A DNA stretch of 64,000 bases from JANXVY01 sp040080145 (GTDB lineage Bacteria > Pseudomonadota > Alphaproteobacteria > Rhizobiales > Hyphomicrobiaceae): contig JBEBJA010000014.1 in the NCBI GenBank assembly GCA_040080145.1, positions 17,784 through 81,783 of the forward strand, given 5' to 3'. The notes under the pieces are model-generated. The model did not search any database and was not told where the DNA came from. It saw nothing but the letters and a program-made list of their open reading frames with translations. Of this stretch, positions 1 to 8,073 are shown piece by piece. The position numbers were made by a program, and so were the translations under genes. How positions within the stretch are numbered: position 1 is the stretch's first letter; each line of letters starts with the position of its first letter.

Positions 1-99
1 GGCATTGGGGCGTAGGCTCCGTGATTGTTGAGCGCGTTGCGGGCTCGATTGGCCGCATTGATCGGGGTGGTGATCGGTATTTAGTGCCGTTATAGCGAT
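1..99. other. window edge, no supported gene
   Basis: A plus-strand frame is open from base 3 to a TAG at 93-95 (30 codons). It could be the tail of a gene that starts outside the window. The translation is not recognisable, so no product is called. Confidence 0.2.
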
Positions 100-147
100 A
101 TGGCTGGATGCCGACCAGTTATGACACAGTTCAATCGAGATCACGCA

Positions 148-1227
148 ATGACCTATACAATCCAAGCCCGGCGTCCGTATCGCGATGTCATCGTTCAAGC
201 CGGGGACCGGCGCGCGGTGCAGGTTTGGCTGGCCGCCGTCGCGGTGCTGGTGTTTGCGATGATCGTGGTTGGCGGGGCGACGCGGCTGACCGATAGCGGG
301 CTTTCGATCACTGAATGGAAGCCGCTGCTCGGGGCGATCCCGCCGCTGAGCGAGGCGGACTGGCAGGACGTGTTCGCCAAATACAAGACGATTCCGCAGT
401 ATGCGAGCGTCAACAAGGGGATGACGCTGGACGCCTTCAAGACGATTTTCTGGTGGGAGTGGGCGCACCGGTTTTTGGGACGGATCGTCGGCGTGGTGTT
501 TGCCGTGCCGTTCGTGGCGTTCTGGATGGCGGGGCGGTTGCCGGTGGGATGGGTGCCGAAGTTGACCGCCGTATTCGGGCTTGGTGCGCTGCAGGGCGCG
601 GTGGGCTGGTACATGGTGTCGTCGGGGCTCGCGGAACGGATTGATGTCAGCCAGTACCGGCTGGCGCTGCATCTCTCAATTGCGTTTGTGATTTTGGGGG
701 CGCTGGTCTGGTTGATCCTCGATCTTTCGCCGAAGCGGGCGGAGCCACGATTGCAGACGCTGACGGCTGGGGACTTGATGTGGGCAAAGGTGCTCGCTGT
801 GCTGGTGTTTTCGCAGGTGGTCATCGGCGGGTTCGTGGCCGGCCTCAAGGCGGGGCGGGCGTTCAATACGTGGCCGCTGATGGACGGGAAGTTCATTCCT
901 GACGGGTTTGCCCGGCTTGAGCCGTGGTGGCTCAATCTGACGGAAAACATGGCAACGGTGCAGTTCAATCACCGGATGGCTGCGTATGCGATTGTCGCGT
1001 TGGCGCTGTGGCATGCGCTTCAGGTGATGGGGCGCGCGGACGACGAGCGGGTTTCGGCATCGGCTGGGTTGCTTGCGGTGGGGTTGGCCGCGCAGATGGG
1101 GCTTGGGATCTGGACCGTACTGGCGGCGGTGCCGATTGATCTGGGGATCGCGCACCAAGGGTTTGCGGCGATCGTGTTCGCGCTCGCGGTGCTGCATGCG
1201 CACCGTATGAGCGAGGCGGGGAAGTAG
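148..1227 (+). CDS. ctaA: heme A synthase, COX15/CtaA family
   Basis: Inner-membrane enzyme that oxidises the C8 methyl of heme O to a formyl group, giving heme A for aa3-type cytochrome oxidases. The 359-residue product has about eight hydrophobic segments. It carries the four conserved histidines expected of the family: H107 (WWEWAHR), H175 (ALHLS), H275 (FNHRM) and H336 (AHQGF). The motif GGATRLTDSGLSITEWKP (43-60) is the family signature. ATGs at 100 and 121 are also in frame. I chose 148 because the product then has the usual length and homology begins soon after; no clear ribosome-binding site decides it. It stands alone, without ctaB or cox genes beside it. Confidence 0.93.
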   Translation: MTYTIQARRPYRDVIVQAGDRRAVQVWLAAVAVLVFAMIVVGGATRLTDSGLSITEWKPLLGAIPPLSEADWQDVFAKYKTIPQYASVNKGMTLDAFKTIFWWEWAHRFLGRIVGVVFAVPFVAFWMAGRLPVGWVPKLTAVFGLGALQGAVGWYMVSSGLAERIDVSQYRLALHLSIAFVILGALVWLILDLSPKRAEPRLQTLTAGDLMWAKVLAVLVFSQVVIGGFVAGLKAGRAFNTWPLMDGKFIPDGFARLEPWWLNLTENMATVQFNHRMAAYAIVALALWHALQVMGRADDERVSASAGLLAVGLAAQMGLGIWTVLAAVPIDLGIAHQGFAAIVFALAVLHAHRMSEAGK

Positions 1228-1270
1228 GGCGACCTGCGTTATCTGGCAGGAACTTAGTCATTCCCATGAC

Positions 1271-1289
1271 GTTAAACTTTAAGTTTAAC
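1271..1289. promoter_or_regulatory. perfect 19-bp palindrome upstream of a membrane-protein gene
   Basis: GTTAAACTT-T-AAGTTTAAC has two perfect 9-bp arms around one base. It sits 18 bases upstream of the ATG at 1308, so a bound protein could block transcription or ribosome access. It also contains TTAA tetranucleotides. It has no T-tract, so it is not a terminator. An operator role is inference from symmetry and position. Confidence 0.4.
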
Positions 1290-1307
1290 GCTGTGGGAGG
1301 CTTCTTT

Positions 1308-1730
1308 ATGCAACAGATCTTCAATCAGCTTTTGCAGTTCTTACAACAAGGCATTTCGGCGATATTCTCGTTCGTGAAATTGATTTGGACCTGGTCGATG
1401 GGGCAGGTCACGACGCTCATGCAAGTACCTTGGCAGTCGTGGCCGCTTTGGAAACAGGTCGTTCTTGCCGTCGTCGCAATTGCGGTGGCGGTCGCCTTGT
1501 TCAAAGTCGTCAAGGAATTGTGGGACGCGGGCGAAAAGATCCTGGCGGCTTTCGCGGCGTTGCTTGGGGTTGTCGTGCGGACGCTGCCGACCGTCATCGT
1601 GGCGGGCATCATTGCCGTCAGCGGGGTTTGGGTTTTGAACAATGCCGACTTTTCATCGGTGAAGTTCCCGACGTTCTCGCAGTCTGATGCCGGGCCGGAT
1701 GCGGGGCGTGGCGCGGTGGTGAAGCGCTAG
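1308..1730 (+). CDS. small membrane protein of unknown function
   Basis: I do not recognise this 140-residue protein. It has an amphipathic, Gln-rich N-terminus (1-30), a strong hydrophobic segment at about 48-66 and another at about 92-111. A short charged stretch (residues 67-78) lies between them, and the C-terminal tail is polar and ends in Lys-Arg. The layout suggests a small integral inner-membrane protein. The start at 1308 is supported by GGGAGG at 1295-1300, seven bases upstream; an earlier in-frame ATG at 1266 lies before the palindrome and has no such site. It is separated from ctaA by 80 bases and is convergent with the downstream GST gene. Confidence 0.6.
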   Translation: MQQIFNQLLQFLQQGISAIFSFVKLIWTWSMGQVTTLMQVPWQSWPLWKQVVLAVVAIAVAVALFKVVKELWDAGEKILAAFAALLGVVVRTLPTVIVAGIIAVSGVWVLNNADFSSVKFPTFSQSDAGPDAGRGAVVKR

Positions 1731-1835
1731 TGGTCCGGCATGCTTTTTCCGCTACCGGGTCAACGCACTAAACTCCGCCAGTTCCAGTTACCTCATGATC
1801 CCTCGCTATGAAACGCGAGGGAACATGGTTTGGTT

Positions 1836-2489
1836 TTAAAACTCGGCGTCGAGTTCGTCGAGGTCGGTGGGTTCGTGTTGGGCGGCGGCGAGCCAGGGGG
1901 CCATGAGCGGCCAGGCCAGGATGGTGTCGCGGTATTGCTGGCTGGCGGGGTCGAGCTTCACGTCGTAGGTTTTGAAGCGGGTGCAGACGGGGGCGTACAT
2001 GGCGTCGGCGATGGTCGGCGAGCCGAATAAGAAGGGGCCGCCCGATGCTTTGAGGCACATCTGCCAGATCTGTGTGACGCGGGCGATGTCGGCCTCGGCA
2101 CCGGCCCAGACTTTGAAGTCCTGGTAGTGGGCTTTGAGGTTCATCGGCAGGGCGGATCGAAGATTGTAGAAGCCAGAATGCATTTCGCCGCTGACGGAGC
2201 GGCAGAGCGAACGGGCGGCACGCCCGGTGGGCAGCAGACCCGCTTTCGGATTCCATTCTGCGAGATATTCGGCAATCGCGAGGGTGTCCCAGATGTCGAC
2301 ACCTTCGTGGCGAAGGCAGGGGACGAGGAACGAGGGCGAGAGCAGGAGCAGCTCGGCGCGGGAGGCGGGGTCATCGAGCGAGAGCGACACTTCGTCGAAG
2401 GGTAGGCCTGCCATCTCGCACAGCAGCCAGCCGCGAAGCGACCAGGACGAATAGTTTTTGCTCGAAATGGTGAGCGTCGTCTTGGGCAT
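1836..2489 (-). CDS. glutathione S-transferase family protein
   Basis: Soluble 217-residue protein with the two-domain GST layout: an N-terminal thioredoxin-like half (about 1-80) and a helical C-terminal half. The N-terminus SSKNYSSWSLRGW gives candidate Ser residues for thiolate stabilisation. The SPSFLVPCLRHEG stretch contains the cis-Pro region of the glutathione-binding site, and WDTLAIAEYLAE is the usual following helix. The substrate cannot be read from the sequence. It is transcribed divergently from phaZ, with 158 bases between them. Confidence 0.85.
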   Translation of the reverse strand: MPKTTLTISSKNYSSWSLRGWLLCEMAGLPFDEVSLSLDDPASRAELLLLSPSFLVPCLRHEGVDIWDTLAIAEYLAEWNPKAGLLPTGRAARSLCRSVSGEMHSGFYNLRSALPMNLKAHYQDFKVWAGAEADIARVTQIWQMCLKASGGPFLFGSPTIADAMYAPVCTRFKTYDVKLDPASQQYRDTILAWPLMAPWLAAAQHEPTDLDELDAEF

Positions 2490-2556
2490 GGCCGGAAAAC
2501 TCCCATGGGGTGATGGAACAGAAGGTGACGGTTTTAAGTCTGCGACGAGAATATAC

Positions 2557-2583
2557 TTTGCAGTGCAGCATGGCGCAGTGCAA
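2557..2583. promoter_or_regulatory. TTGCA-type repeat upstream of phaZ (candidate PhaR site)
   Basis: TTTGCAGTG (2557-2565) and GCAGTGCAA (2575-2583) form an imperfect inverted repeat about 65 bases before the phaZ start. PhaR-type PHB regulators of alphaproteobacteria are known to prefer TGC/GCA-rich dyads. The same nonamer recurs, inverted, at 4016 and 4029. The assignment to PhaR is inference from the motif and the neighbouring PHB gene. Confidence 0.4.
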
Positions 2584-2647
2584 TCTCATTGAACAGTAAA
2601 GACCGCTTGGTCAGACAGATTGCGGTGCGAGGGGAGTGCGCGGCTCG

Positions 2648-3862
2648 ATGAAGTATCTTGCATATCAGGCGCAATCGGACCTGCTCAGTCCGACGCGGCA
2701 TCTGGCGAGGATGTCGCTGGCGGCCGCGCAGCTAGGGGAGTTCGGGCATCGTCCGCTTTCGCTGCGCCACGCGGCGGCGGCTTATCAGTTGCTTGAGCGC
2801 GCGGGGCTTAGCCATGACCGGCCAGCCTACAATATCGAGCCGGTAAAGGTTGGCAACGAGGAGGTTGCGGTTCGCGAGGAGAGCGTGCTCACGCTGCCGT
2901 TTGGGACGTTGATCCGGTTCAAGAAGGACAGTCCGGCGGTTCAGCCCAAGGTGCTGGTGGTCGCTCCGCTGTCGGGGCATTTCGCGACGCTGCTGCGGGC
3001 CACGGTGACGACGCTGCTGCGCGATCACGACGTTTACATCACCGATTGGCACAATGCGCGGGATGTTTCGCTGGCCGACGGGGCGTTCGGGTTCGACGAT
3101 TACGTGACGTATCTGATCCGCTACATGGAGGCGCTCGGGCCGCATTCGCATGTGGTGGCGGTGTGTCAGCCGTGCGTGCAGACGCTGGCAGCGGTGGCGG
3201 TTATGGCCGAGCGGGATAATCCGGCCAAGCCTGCCAGCATGACGCTGATGGCGGGGCCGGTCGATACGCGGATCAATCCGACCGAGGTCAACAAACTTGC
3301 GACGGGTAAGCCGATCGGGTGGTTCGAGCGCAATCTGATTGCGACCGTGCCGTGGCGTTACAAGGGGGCGCGGCGCAAGGTATATCCAGGGTTTATTCAG
3401 TTGACGGCTTTCATGGCGATGAACATGAAGCGGCATATCAAGGCACATACGGATCTGTATCAGCATGTACTTAACGGAGAGCATGAGAAGGCTGAGGCGA
3501 TCAAGGCGTTTTATGACGAGTATTTCGCAGTGCTCGATCTGCCAGCCGAGTTTTATCTCGAAACGGTGTTGTGGATTTTCCAGGAAGCGCGATTGGCTGC
3601 AGGAACGCTGACCTATCAGGGCGAGAGGATCAATTGCGGGGCGATCAAAAAGACCGCGCTGCTGACGGTTGAAGGTGAGCGCGACGACATCTGTGCGCTG
3701 GGGCAGACGTCGGCGGCGCATGACTTATGCAGCGGGTTGAAGCCTTTCATGAAGCGGCATCACATGCAGGCGGGCGTCGGGCATTATGGCGTGTTCAGCG
3801 GTAAGCGTTGGGATACGCAGATCTACCCCATCGTGCGTAATGTGGTGCTGTCGAGCAGCTAA
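2648..3862 (+). CDS. phaZ: intracellular polyhydroxybutyrate depolymerase
   Basis: Hydrolyses stored PHB granules in the cytoplasm to release hydroxybutyrate units. The 404-residue protein belongs to the intracellular depolymerase family with a C-terminal PHB_depo_C region. The likely nucleophile is Cys173 in VCQPCVQ, the Cys version of the lipase box seen in the Ralstonia PhaZ1 type. The acid and base likely lie in EGERDDICA and GVGHYGVF near the C-terminus. The ATG at 2648 is preferred over a GTG at 2636 because the purine-rich GAGGGGAG lies at a usable distance only from the ATG. TTGCA-type repeats upstream hint at control by a PHB regulator. Confidence 0.92.
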   Translation: MKYLAYQAQSDLLSPTRHLARMSLAAAQLGEFGHRPLSLRHAAAAYQLLERAGLSHDRPAYNIEPVKVGNEEVAVREESVLTLPFGTLIRFKKDSPAVQPKVLVVAPLSGHFATLLRATVTTLLRDHDVYITDWHNARDVSLADGAFGFDDYVTYLIRYMEALGPHSHVVAVCQPCVQTLAAVAVMAERDNPAKPASMTLMAGPVDTRINPTEVNKLATGKPIGWFERNLIATVPWRYKGARRKVYPGFIQLTAFMAMNMKRHIKAHTDLYQHVLNGEHEKAEAIKAFYDEYFAVLDLPAEFYLETVLWIFQEARLAAGTLTYQGERINCGAIKKTALLTVEGERDDICALGQTSAAHDLCSGLKPFMKRHHMQAGVGHYGVFSGKRWDTQIYPIVRNVVLSSS

Positions 3863-4015
3863 TACCAGCCCCGGTTGGCTTGAAGTCTGCTGTCGGATTC
3901 ATGCGGGTGGCGTTGACAAGAGAGCCTTTCGAGCGCAACCCGATGACTGTTTTTTGTGGCCGCATCTGTCCGCCTTTGAAACGGCGGGTTGCGGGGCATC
4001 TCATTTTGCGACTTA

Positions 4016-4041
4016 CACTGCAAAATGGCACTGCAAAATTG
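4016..4041. promoter_or_regulatory. tandem CACTGCAAAAT repeat upstream of gmd
   Basis: CACTGCAAAAT occurs at 4016-4026 and again at 4029-4039, a 13-base period or just over one helical turn. Its core CACTGCAAA is the reverse complement of TTTGCAGTG upstream of phaZ. The pair lies 50-75 bases before the gmd start. It is a plausible binding site for the same PHB-linked regulator, but no phasin gene follows here. Confidence 0.35.
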
Positions 4042-4091
4042 TCCGCTGCACAACGTCCCTGCCAACAACTGAAAAGCCAGATCGACGCATC

Positions 4092-5081
4092 ATGACCAAG
4101 AAACGCGCATTTATCACCGGAATCACCGGCCAGGACGGAGCTTATCTCTCGCAGCTTCTGCTCAGCAAGGGCTACGAGGTGCATGGTCTGTTGCGGCGGA
4201 GTGCTTCGGCGGACGTGATCGGGACGCGGCTTGCTTGGATCGGCGTTGCCGATCAGGTGACGCTGCATGACGGCAATCTGATTGATCTTGCGAGCCTGAT
4301 CCGGATCATGGACGCGGTGAAGCCGGACGAGATCTATAATCTTGCCGCGCAATCGTTCGTGAAATCGTCGTGGCAGCAGCCGTATCTGACCGGCATGACG
4401 ACGGGGATGGGTGTCACTAACGTCCTTGAAGCGACGCGGATCGTGTGTCCCACATCGCATTTCTATCAGGCTTCATCGTCGGAAATGTACGGGTTAGTGC
4501 AGGAGCCGATCCAGTCGGAGACGACGCCGTTCTACCCGCGCTCGCCATATGCTGCCGCGAAAATGTACGGGCATTGGATGACGGTCAACTATCGTGAAAG
4601 CTTCGGGATGCATGCGTCGAGCGGCATTTTGTTCAACCACGAGTCGCCGTTGCGCGGGATCGAGTTTGTGACGCGCAAGATCACCGATGGCGTGTCGCGG
4701 ATTAAACTCGGGATGCAGAAGAAGATTGCGCTGGGCAACCTGGATGCCAAGCGCGATTGGGGGCATGCGCGCGATTATGTCGAAGCGATGTGGATGATGC
4801 TGCAGCAGGTCAAGGCCGACGATTATGTGGTGGCGACCGGGCGAACGGTGCCGGTGCGGGAGTTCTGTAGGCTGGCGTTCGATTATGTGGGACTGAAAGC
4901 GGAAGATCACGTCGAGATTGATCCGCGGTTCTTGCGACCGGCAGAGGTCGAGTTGCTGCACGGCAATCCGGCAAAGGCAAAGGCGAAACTTGGCTGGGAA
5001 GCGAAGACGTCGCTTGAACAGCTGGTGGTCGAAATGGTTGATGCCGATATGGACCGGCTCAAGAAGCACGAGCATCTGTAA
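4092..5081 (+). CDS. gmd: GDP-mannose 4,6-dehydratase
   Basis: Converts GDP-D-mannose to GDP-4-keto-6-deoxy-D-mannose, the first step to GDP-rhamnose, GDP-fucose and related deoxy sugars for surface glycans. The 329-residue product is an extended SDR with the NADP-binding GITGQDG (10-16), the catalytic S129-x-E131 of SSSEMYG, and Y153-x-x-x-K157 (YAAAK). NHESPLRG is typical of Gmd. The frame is open further upstream, but homology begins exactly at the ATG at 4092 (MTKKRAFITGITGQDG), so that start is secure. It lies 8 bases before a second epimerase-type gene, in one operon, but about 10 kb from the main glycan cluster. Confidence 0.95.
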   Translation: MTKKRAFITGITGQDGAYLSQLLLSKGYEVHGLLRRSASADVIGTRLAWIGVADQVTLHDGNLIDLASLIRIMDAVKPDEIYNLAAQSFVKSSWQQPYLTGMTTGMGVTNVLEATRIVCPTSHFYQASSSEMYGLVQEPIQSETTPFYPRSPYAAAKMYGHWMTVNYRESFGMHASSGILFNHESPLRGIEFVTRKITDGVSRIKLGMQKKIALGNLDAKRDWGHARDYVEAMWMMLQQVKADDYVVATGRTVPVREFCRLAFDYVGLKAEDHVEIDPRFLRPAEVELLHGNPAKAKAKLGWEAKTSLEQLVVEMVDADMDRLKKHEHL

Positions 5082-5089
5082 GCGCCAAG

Positions 5090-6073
5090 ATGACCGGGGA
5101 CGGGCGAACAGACGCTGAAGTGAAGGTCTTGATAACCGGGACGATCGGTTTCGTCGGCCCGTATCTTGCCGAAGCGTTGCGGCGGCTGCCCGAGCGACGG
5201 GTTTCGATTGTTTCGACGGCCTTGACGGCGGCGGAGCATCCGGTGCTCGGCTTGGTTCGTGCGCTCGATGTGACGGATAAGGCGGCAGTCGAGCGGATCA
5301 TCGGTGAGGAGCGTCCGACGCACGTTGTGCATCTGGCGGGGCTTGCCGCAACGAGGGCTGCGAACGCCAACGAGGCGCTGGCCTGGCAGGTGCATTTGTT
5401 TGGGACGCTCAATCTGGCGCATGCGATTTTGGAGCATGCCCCCCGGTGCGTGTTGCTGAGTGTCGGGTCGGGGCAGGTTTATGGAGCGACGGCGCGGAGC
5501 GGGAAGCCGTTGACCGAGACGGCGTTGCTGGCACCGGCGAACACTTATGAGGTGACGAAGGCTGCGGGTGATCTGGCGGTCGGGGCGTTGGCTGGGCAAG
5601 GGCTCGCGTCGGTGCGGTTCCGGCCATTCAATCATACCGGCCCGGGGCAGACGGGCGATTTCGTGATTCCAAGCTTTGCGATGCAGATTGCGCGGATCGA
5701 GGCCGGTTTGCAGCCGCCGGTGTTAAAGGTTGGCAATCTGGAAGCTGAGCGCGATTTCCTCGACGTGCGTGATGTGGTGGCGGCTTATGCGCTGGCAGTT
5801 GGCAAGTCGGCTGAGATCGCGCCCGGGACGATTATGAACGTGTCGTCGGGGGTGCCGCGGCGGATTCAAACTATTCTGGACCGGCTGATGGCGCTGAGCC
5901 GGGTGCCGATTTCGACGAAGATCGACAGCACGCGGATGCGGCCCAGCGAAACGCCGCGCTATGTCGGCGATGCGACGCTCGCCAAGAAGCTGCTGGGTTG
6001 GTCGCCTCAGATTGACTTGGACACGACGCTGGCGGCGGTACTCGACGATTGCCGGGCGCGGGTGGGGAAGTAG
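5090..6073 (+). CDS. rmd: NAD-dependent epimerase/dehydratase, probable GDP-6-deoxy-D-mannose reductase
   Basis: Extended SDR of 327 residues with the nucleotide-binding GTIGFVG (17-23) and catalytic Y153-x-x-x-K157 (YEVTK). The RFRPFNHTGPGQ stretch is typical of sugar-nucleotide reductases of the Rmd/Tyv group. Placed 8 bases after gmd, it most likely reduces the Gmd product GDP-4-keto-6-deoxy-mannose to GDP-D-rhamnose. A GDP-fucose synthase or another 4-keto-sugar enzyme is a less likely alternative. A GTG at 5120 just before KVLITG could be the true start, since the first ten residues lie outside the fold. Confidence 0.8.
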   Translation: MTGDGRTDAEVKVLITGTIGFVGPYLAEALRRLPERRVSIVSTALTAAEHPVLGLVRALDVTDKAAVERIIGEERPTHVVHLAGLAATRAANANEALAWQVHLFGTLNLAHAILEHAPRCVLLSVGSGQVYGATARSGKPLTETALLAPANTYEVTKAAGDLAVGALAGQGLASVRFRPFNHTGPGQTGDFVIPSFAMQIARIEAGLQPPVLKVGNLEAERDFLDVRDVVAAYALAVGKSAEIAPGTIMNVSSGVPRRIQTILDRLMALSRVPISTKIDSTRMRPSETPRYVGDATLAKKLLGWSPQIDLDTTLAAVLDDCRARVGK

Positions 6074-6100
6074 GGCGCAATAGCTCTTGCGTATTGCGCC
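6074..6100. terminator. inverted repeat between convergent rmd and gltX
   Basis: GGCGCAATA (6074-6082) and TATTGCGCC (6092-6100) are perfect 9-bp arms around a 9-base loop, starting at the base after the rmd stop codon. No T-tract follows on either strand. It may be a weak bidirectional terminator or an mRNA 3'-end stabiliser for the converging genes. Confidence 0.4.
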
Positions 6101-6156
6101 GATGGGGTTGGAAGCCGGTGTAATACGCTGCGCTATTGTACCCTACAAGTGAAGGT

Positions 6157-7779
6157 TCACGCCGCTTGGTCGCCGAGGCGGGCGAGAGCTTCCGTGCGGC
6201 CGAGCACCGACATTACGTCAAACACCGGGGGCGAGACGGAGCGACCGGTCAGGGCTGCACGCAGCGGCTGGGCGACTTTGCCGAGTTTGGCGCCGGTGTC
6301 TTCGGCATGCTGGCGGACAACGGCTTCCAGGTCGGCTGCGGTCCAATCGGCGTTTGCTGCGAGTTTGGGGATGAGGGCTGAGATGATGGCCTTTGCCTCG
6401 GAGTCCAGAAGTTTAGCGGCTTTGTCGTCGATTTTGAGTGGCCGGGCGGTGACGAGGAACAGCGCGCCGTCGATGAGTTCGGGCAGGGTTTTCGCGCGTT
6501 CCTTGAGGCCGGGGATGGCAGCGGCGAATTGATCCCAGCCGGCGGCGTTAAAACGGGCGGCAAGCGCTTTGCCGTCGGGAACGCCGGGCAGCAGGGCAAG
6601 GACGTTGCGGGCGAGGACAACATCGCCGCGCATGACCTTGGCGTCGTGTTCGGATGCGAGGTCTGCGAAGCCGCCGGAGTAGAGTTCGAGCAGTTCGCGC
6701 GAACGCTTCAAGAGTTCGGCGTTATCGGCGCTGCGGATGTAGTGGGCGTTGGTATCTTCGAGCTTTTTCAGGTCCATGCGGGCGGCGGAGCGGCCGATTG
6801 CGGGCAGGTCGAACCATTCGATGAGCTGGGGTGTGCCGATGATTTCGTCGTCGCCGTGGCTCCAGCCTAAGCGTACCAGGTAGTTGCGCAGGGCCGCGGG
6901 CAGGTAGCCCATGGAGCGGTAGGCTTCGATGCCGAGTGCGCCGTGACGCTTGGAAAGTTTGGCACCATCCGCGCCGTGGATCAGGGGGACATGTGCGAAC
7001 TGGGGGATTGTCCAGGCATTGGCCGCGTAGATCTGGACCTGGCGGGCGGCGTTGGTCAGGTGGTCGACGCCACGGACGACATGGGTGATGCCCATGTCGT
7101 GATCGTCGACGACGACGGCGAGATTGTAGGTCGGGTTGCCGTCGGAGCGCAGAATGATGAGGTCGTCGAGGTCCTTGTTGGGGAACACGACGCGGCCCTG
7201 GACGGCATCGTCGATGACGGTTTCGCCGTCGCGCGGGGCTTTCAGCCGGATGGCGAACGGTGCGCCGTTGGGGGCGTCATCGGGTGAGCGGTCGCGCCAG
7301 GGGCTGAAAACGGTGAGAGGCCGTGTGGCAGCTTCTGTCGCGGCTTCCAAGTCTGCCTTTTCGTCATGAGTCAAATCGCGGTCGAGGCTTTTCAAGGCCT
7401 TCAGCCAATTCTTGGCAGTTTCGCGCTCTGCTTCAATTCTTTCACGGATTGCTGTCAGTTCGTCAGCGGTCATGAAGCATTTATACGCGGTGCCGGCGGC
7501 GAGCATGCTTTCGGCGACTTCGCGGTGGCGGGTGGCGCGGGCGAATTGAGAGACGGGTTCGCCGTTCCAGTCGAGTTCGAGCCACGTCAGGCCGTCGATG
7601 ATGGCGGCGACGGCTTGGGGATTGTTGCGTTCGCGGTCGGTGTCTTCAATGCGCAGCAGGAACTTGCCATCGCGACCCTTGGCATAGAGCCAATTGAACA
7701 GGGCCGTGCGCGCGCCGCCGATGTGGAGGTATCCGGTTGGCGAGGGCGCGAAACGGACGACAGGGGACGTGGCGGTCAT
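6157..7779 (-). CDS. gltX: glutamyl-tRNA synthetase
   Basis: Class I aminoacyl-tRNA synthetase that charges tRNA-Glu (and, in organisms without GlnRS, tRNA-Gln). The HIGH-type motif is PTGYLHIGG (14-22) and the KMSKS-type motif is KLSKR (274-278). The product is 540 residues, longer than the usual 470-490. The extra length is mostly a charged, helical-looking insertion at about 117-152, between the Rossmann fold and the stem-contact region. The frame stays open 59 codons upstream, but that part is translated from an intergenic repeat; the start at 7779 (MTATSPVVRFAPSPTG) is correct. Confidence 0.95.
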   Translation of the reverse strand: MTATSPVVRFAPSPTGYLHIGGARTALFNWLYAKGRDGKFLLRIEDTDRERNNPQAVAAIIDGLTWLELDWNGEPVSQFARATRHREVAESMLAAGTAYKCFMTADELTAIRERIEAERETAKNWLKALKSLDRDLTHDEKADLEAATEAATRPLTVFSPWRDRSPDDAPNGAPFAIRLKAPRDGETVIDDAVQGRVVFPNKDLDDLIILRSDGNPTYNLAVVVDDHDMGITHVVRGVDHLTNAARQVQIYAANAWTIPQFAHVPLIHGADGAKLSKRHGALGIEAYRSMGYLPAALRNYLVRLGWSHGDDEIIGTPQLIEWFDLPAIGRSAARMDLKKLEDTNAHYIRSADNAELLKRSRELLELYSGGFADLASEHDAKVMRGDVVLARNVLALLPGVPDGKALAARFNAAGWDQFAAAIPGLKERAKTLPELIDGALFLVTARPLKIDDKAAKLLDSEAKAIISALIPKLAANADWTAADLEAVVRQHAEDTGAKLGKVAQPLRAALTGRSVSPPVFDVMSVLGRTEALARLGDQAA

Positions 7780-7923
7780 GATCGGCGCTCGTTGGTTGTT
7801 CGATTGAAAGCAAGACGCGCGCACCTGGTGCCAGGAGCGCGCGTTCGTGTCGATAGCGAATTGTCCGGTTGTGTTCACTCGTGCAGATAGCAAGGCGATG
7901 GGAAAGGCGATTTCCAATTCACC

Positions 7924-7954
7924 CGTCATGGCCGCGAAGGCGGCCACCCACGAC
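7924..7954 (+). repeat. 31-bp REP-like element, copy 1
   Basis: This 31-base unit contains an imperfect internal palindrome, GGCCGCGAAGGCGGCC. Its exact reverse complement lies at 8033-8063. Read on the minus strand it yields the pseudo-peptide WVAAFAAMT. Similar short palindromic units are widely scattered between genes in Rhizobiales. It lies upstream of gltX. Confidence 0.7.
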
Positions 7955-8032
7955 AATTCTCAGCAGTTGTATCGATCAGGGCTGCAGTCTGGGCCTGAAA
8001 CTCCTGAACTTTCAGTCGTGTTGCCGACAGAT

Positions 8033-8063
8033 GTCGTGGGTGGCCGCCTTCGCGGCCATGACG
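8033..8063 (-). repeat. 31-bp REP-like element, copy 2 (inverted)
   Basis: Exact reverse complement of 7924-7954, 78 bases away, ending ten bases from the pmtA stop codon. Together the two copies can form a long stem between gltX and pmtA. That could protect the pmtA mRNA 3' end or separate the two minus-strand genes. Confidence 0.7.
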
Positions 8064-8073
8064 AAAAAATGGA

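Noticed and set aside
3786..4091. Upstream extension of the gmd frame
   Set aside because: It overlaps the phaZ 3' end and has no similarity to dehydratases; Gmd similarity begins at 4092.
3880..4095. Possible phasin-like small gene after phaZ
   Set aside because: I looked for a phasin because of the PhaR-like motif, but the 71-codon product is Cys/Arg/Pro-rich and lacks the helical, Ala/Lys-rich character of phasins.
7780..7956. N-terminal extension of gltX beginning MSWVAAF
   Set aside because: It is read through a palindromic intergenic repeat and precedes the conserved synthetase start.
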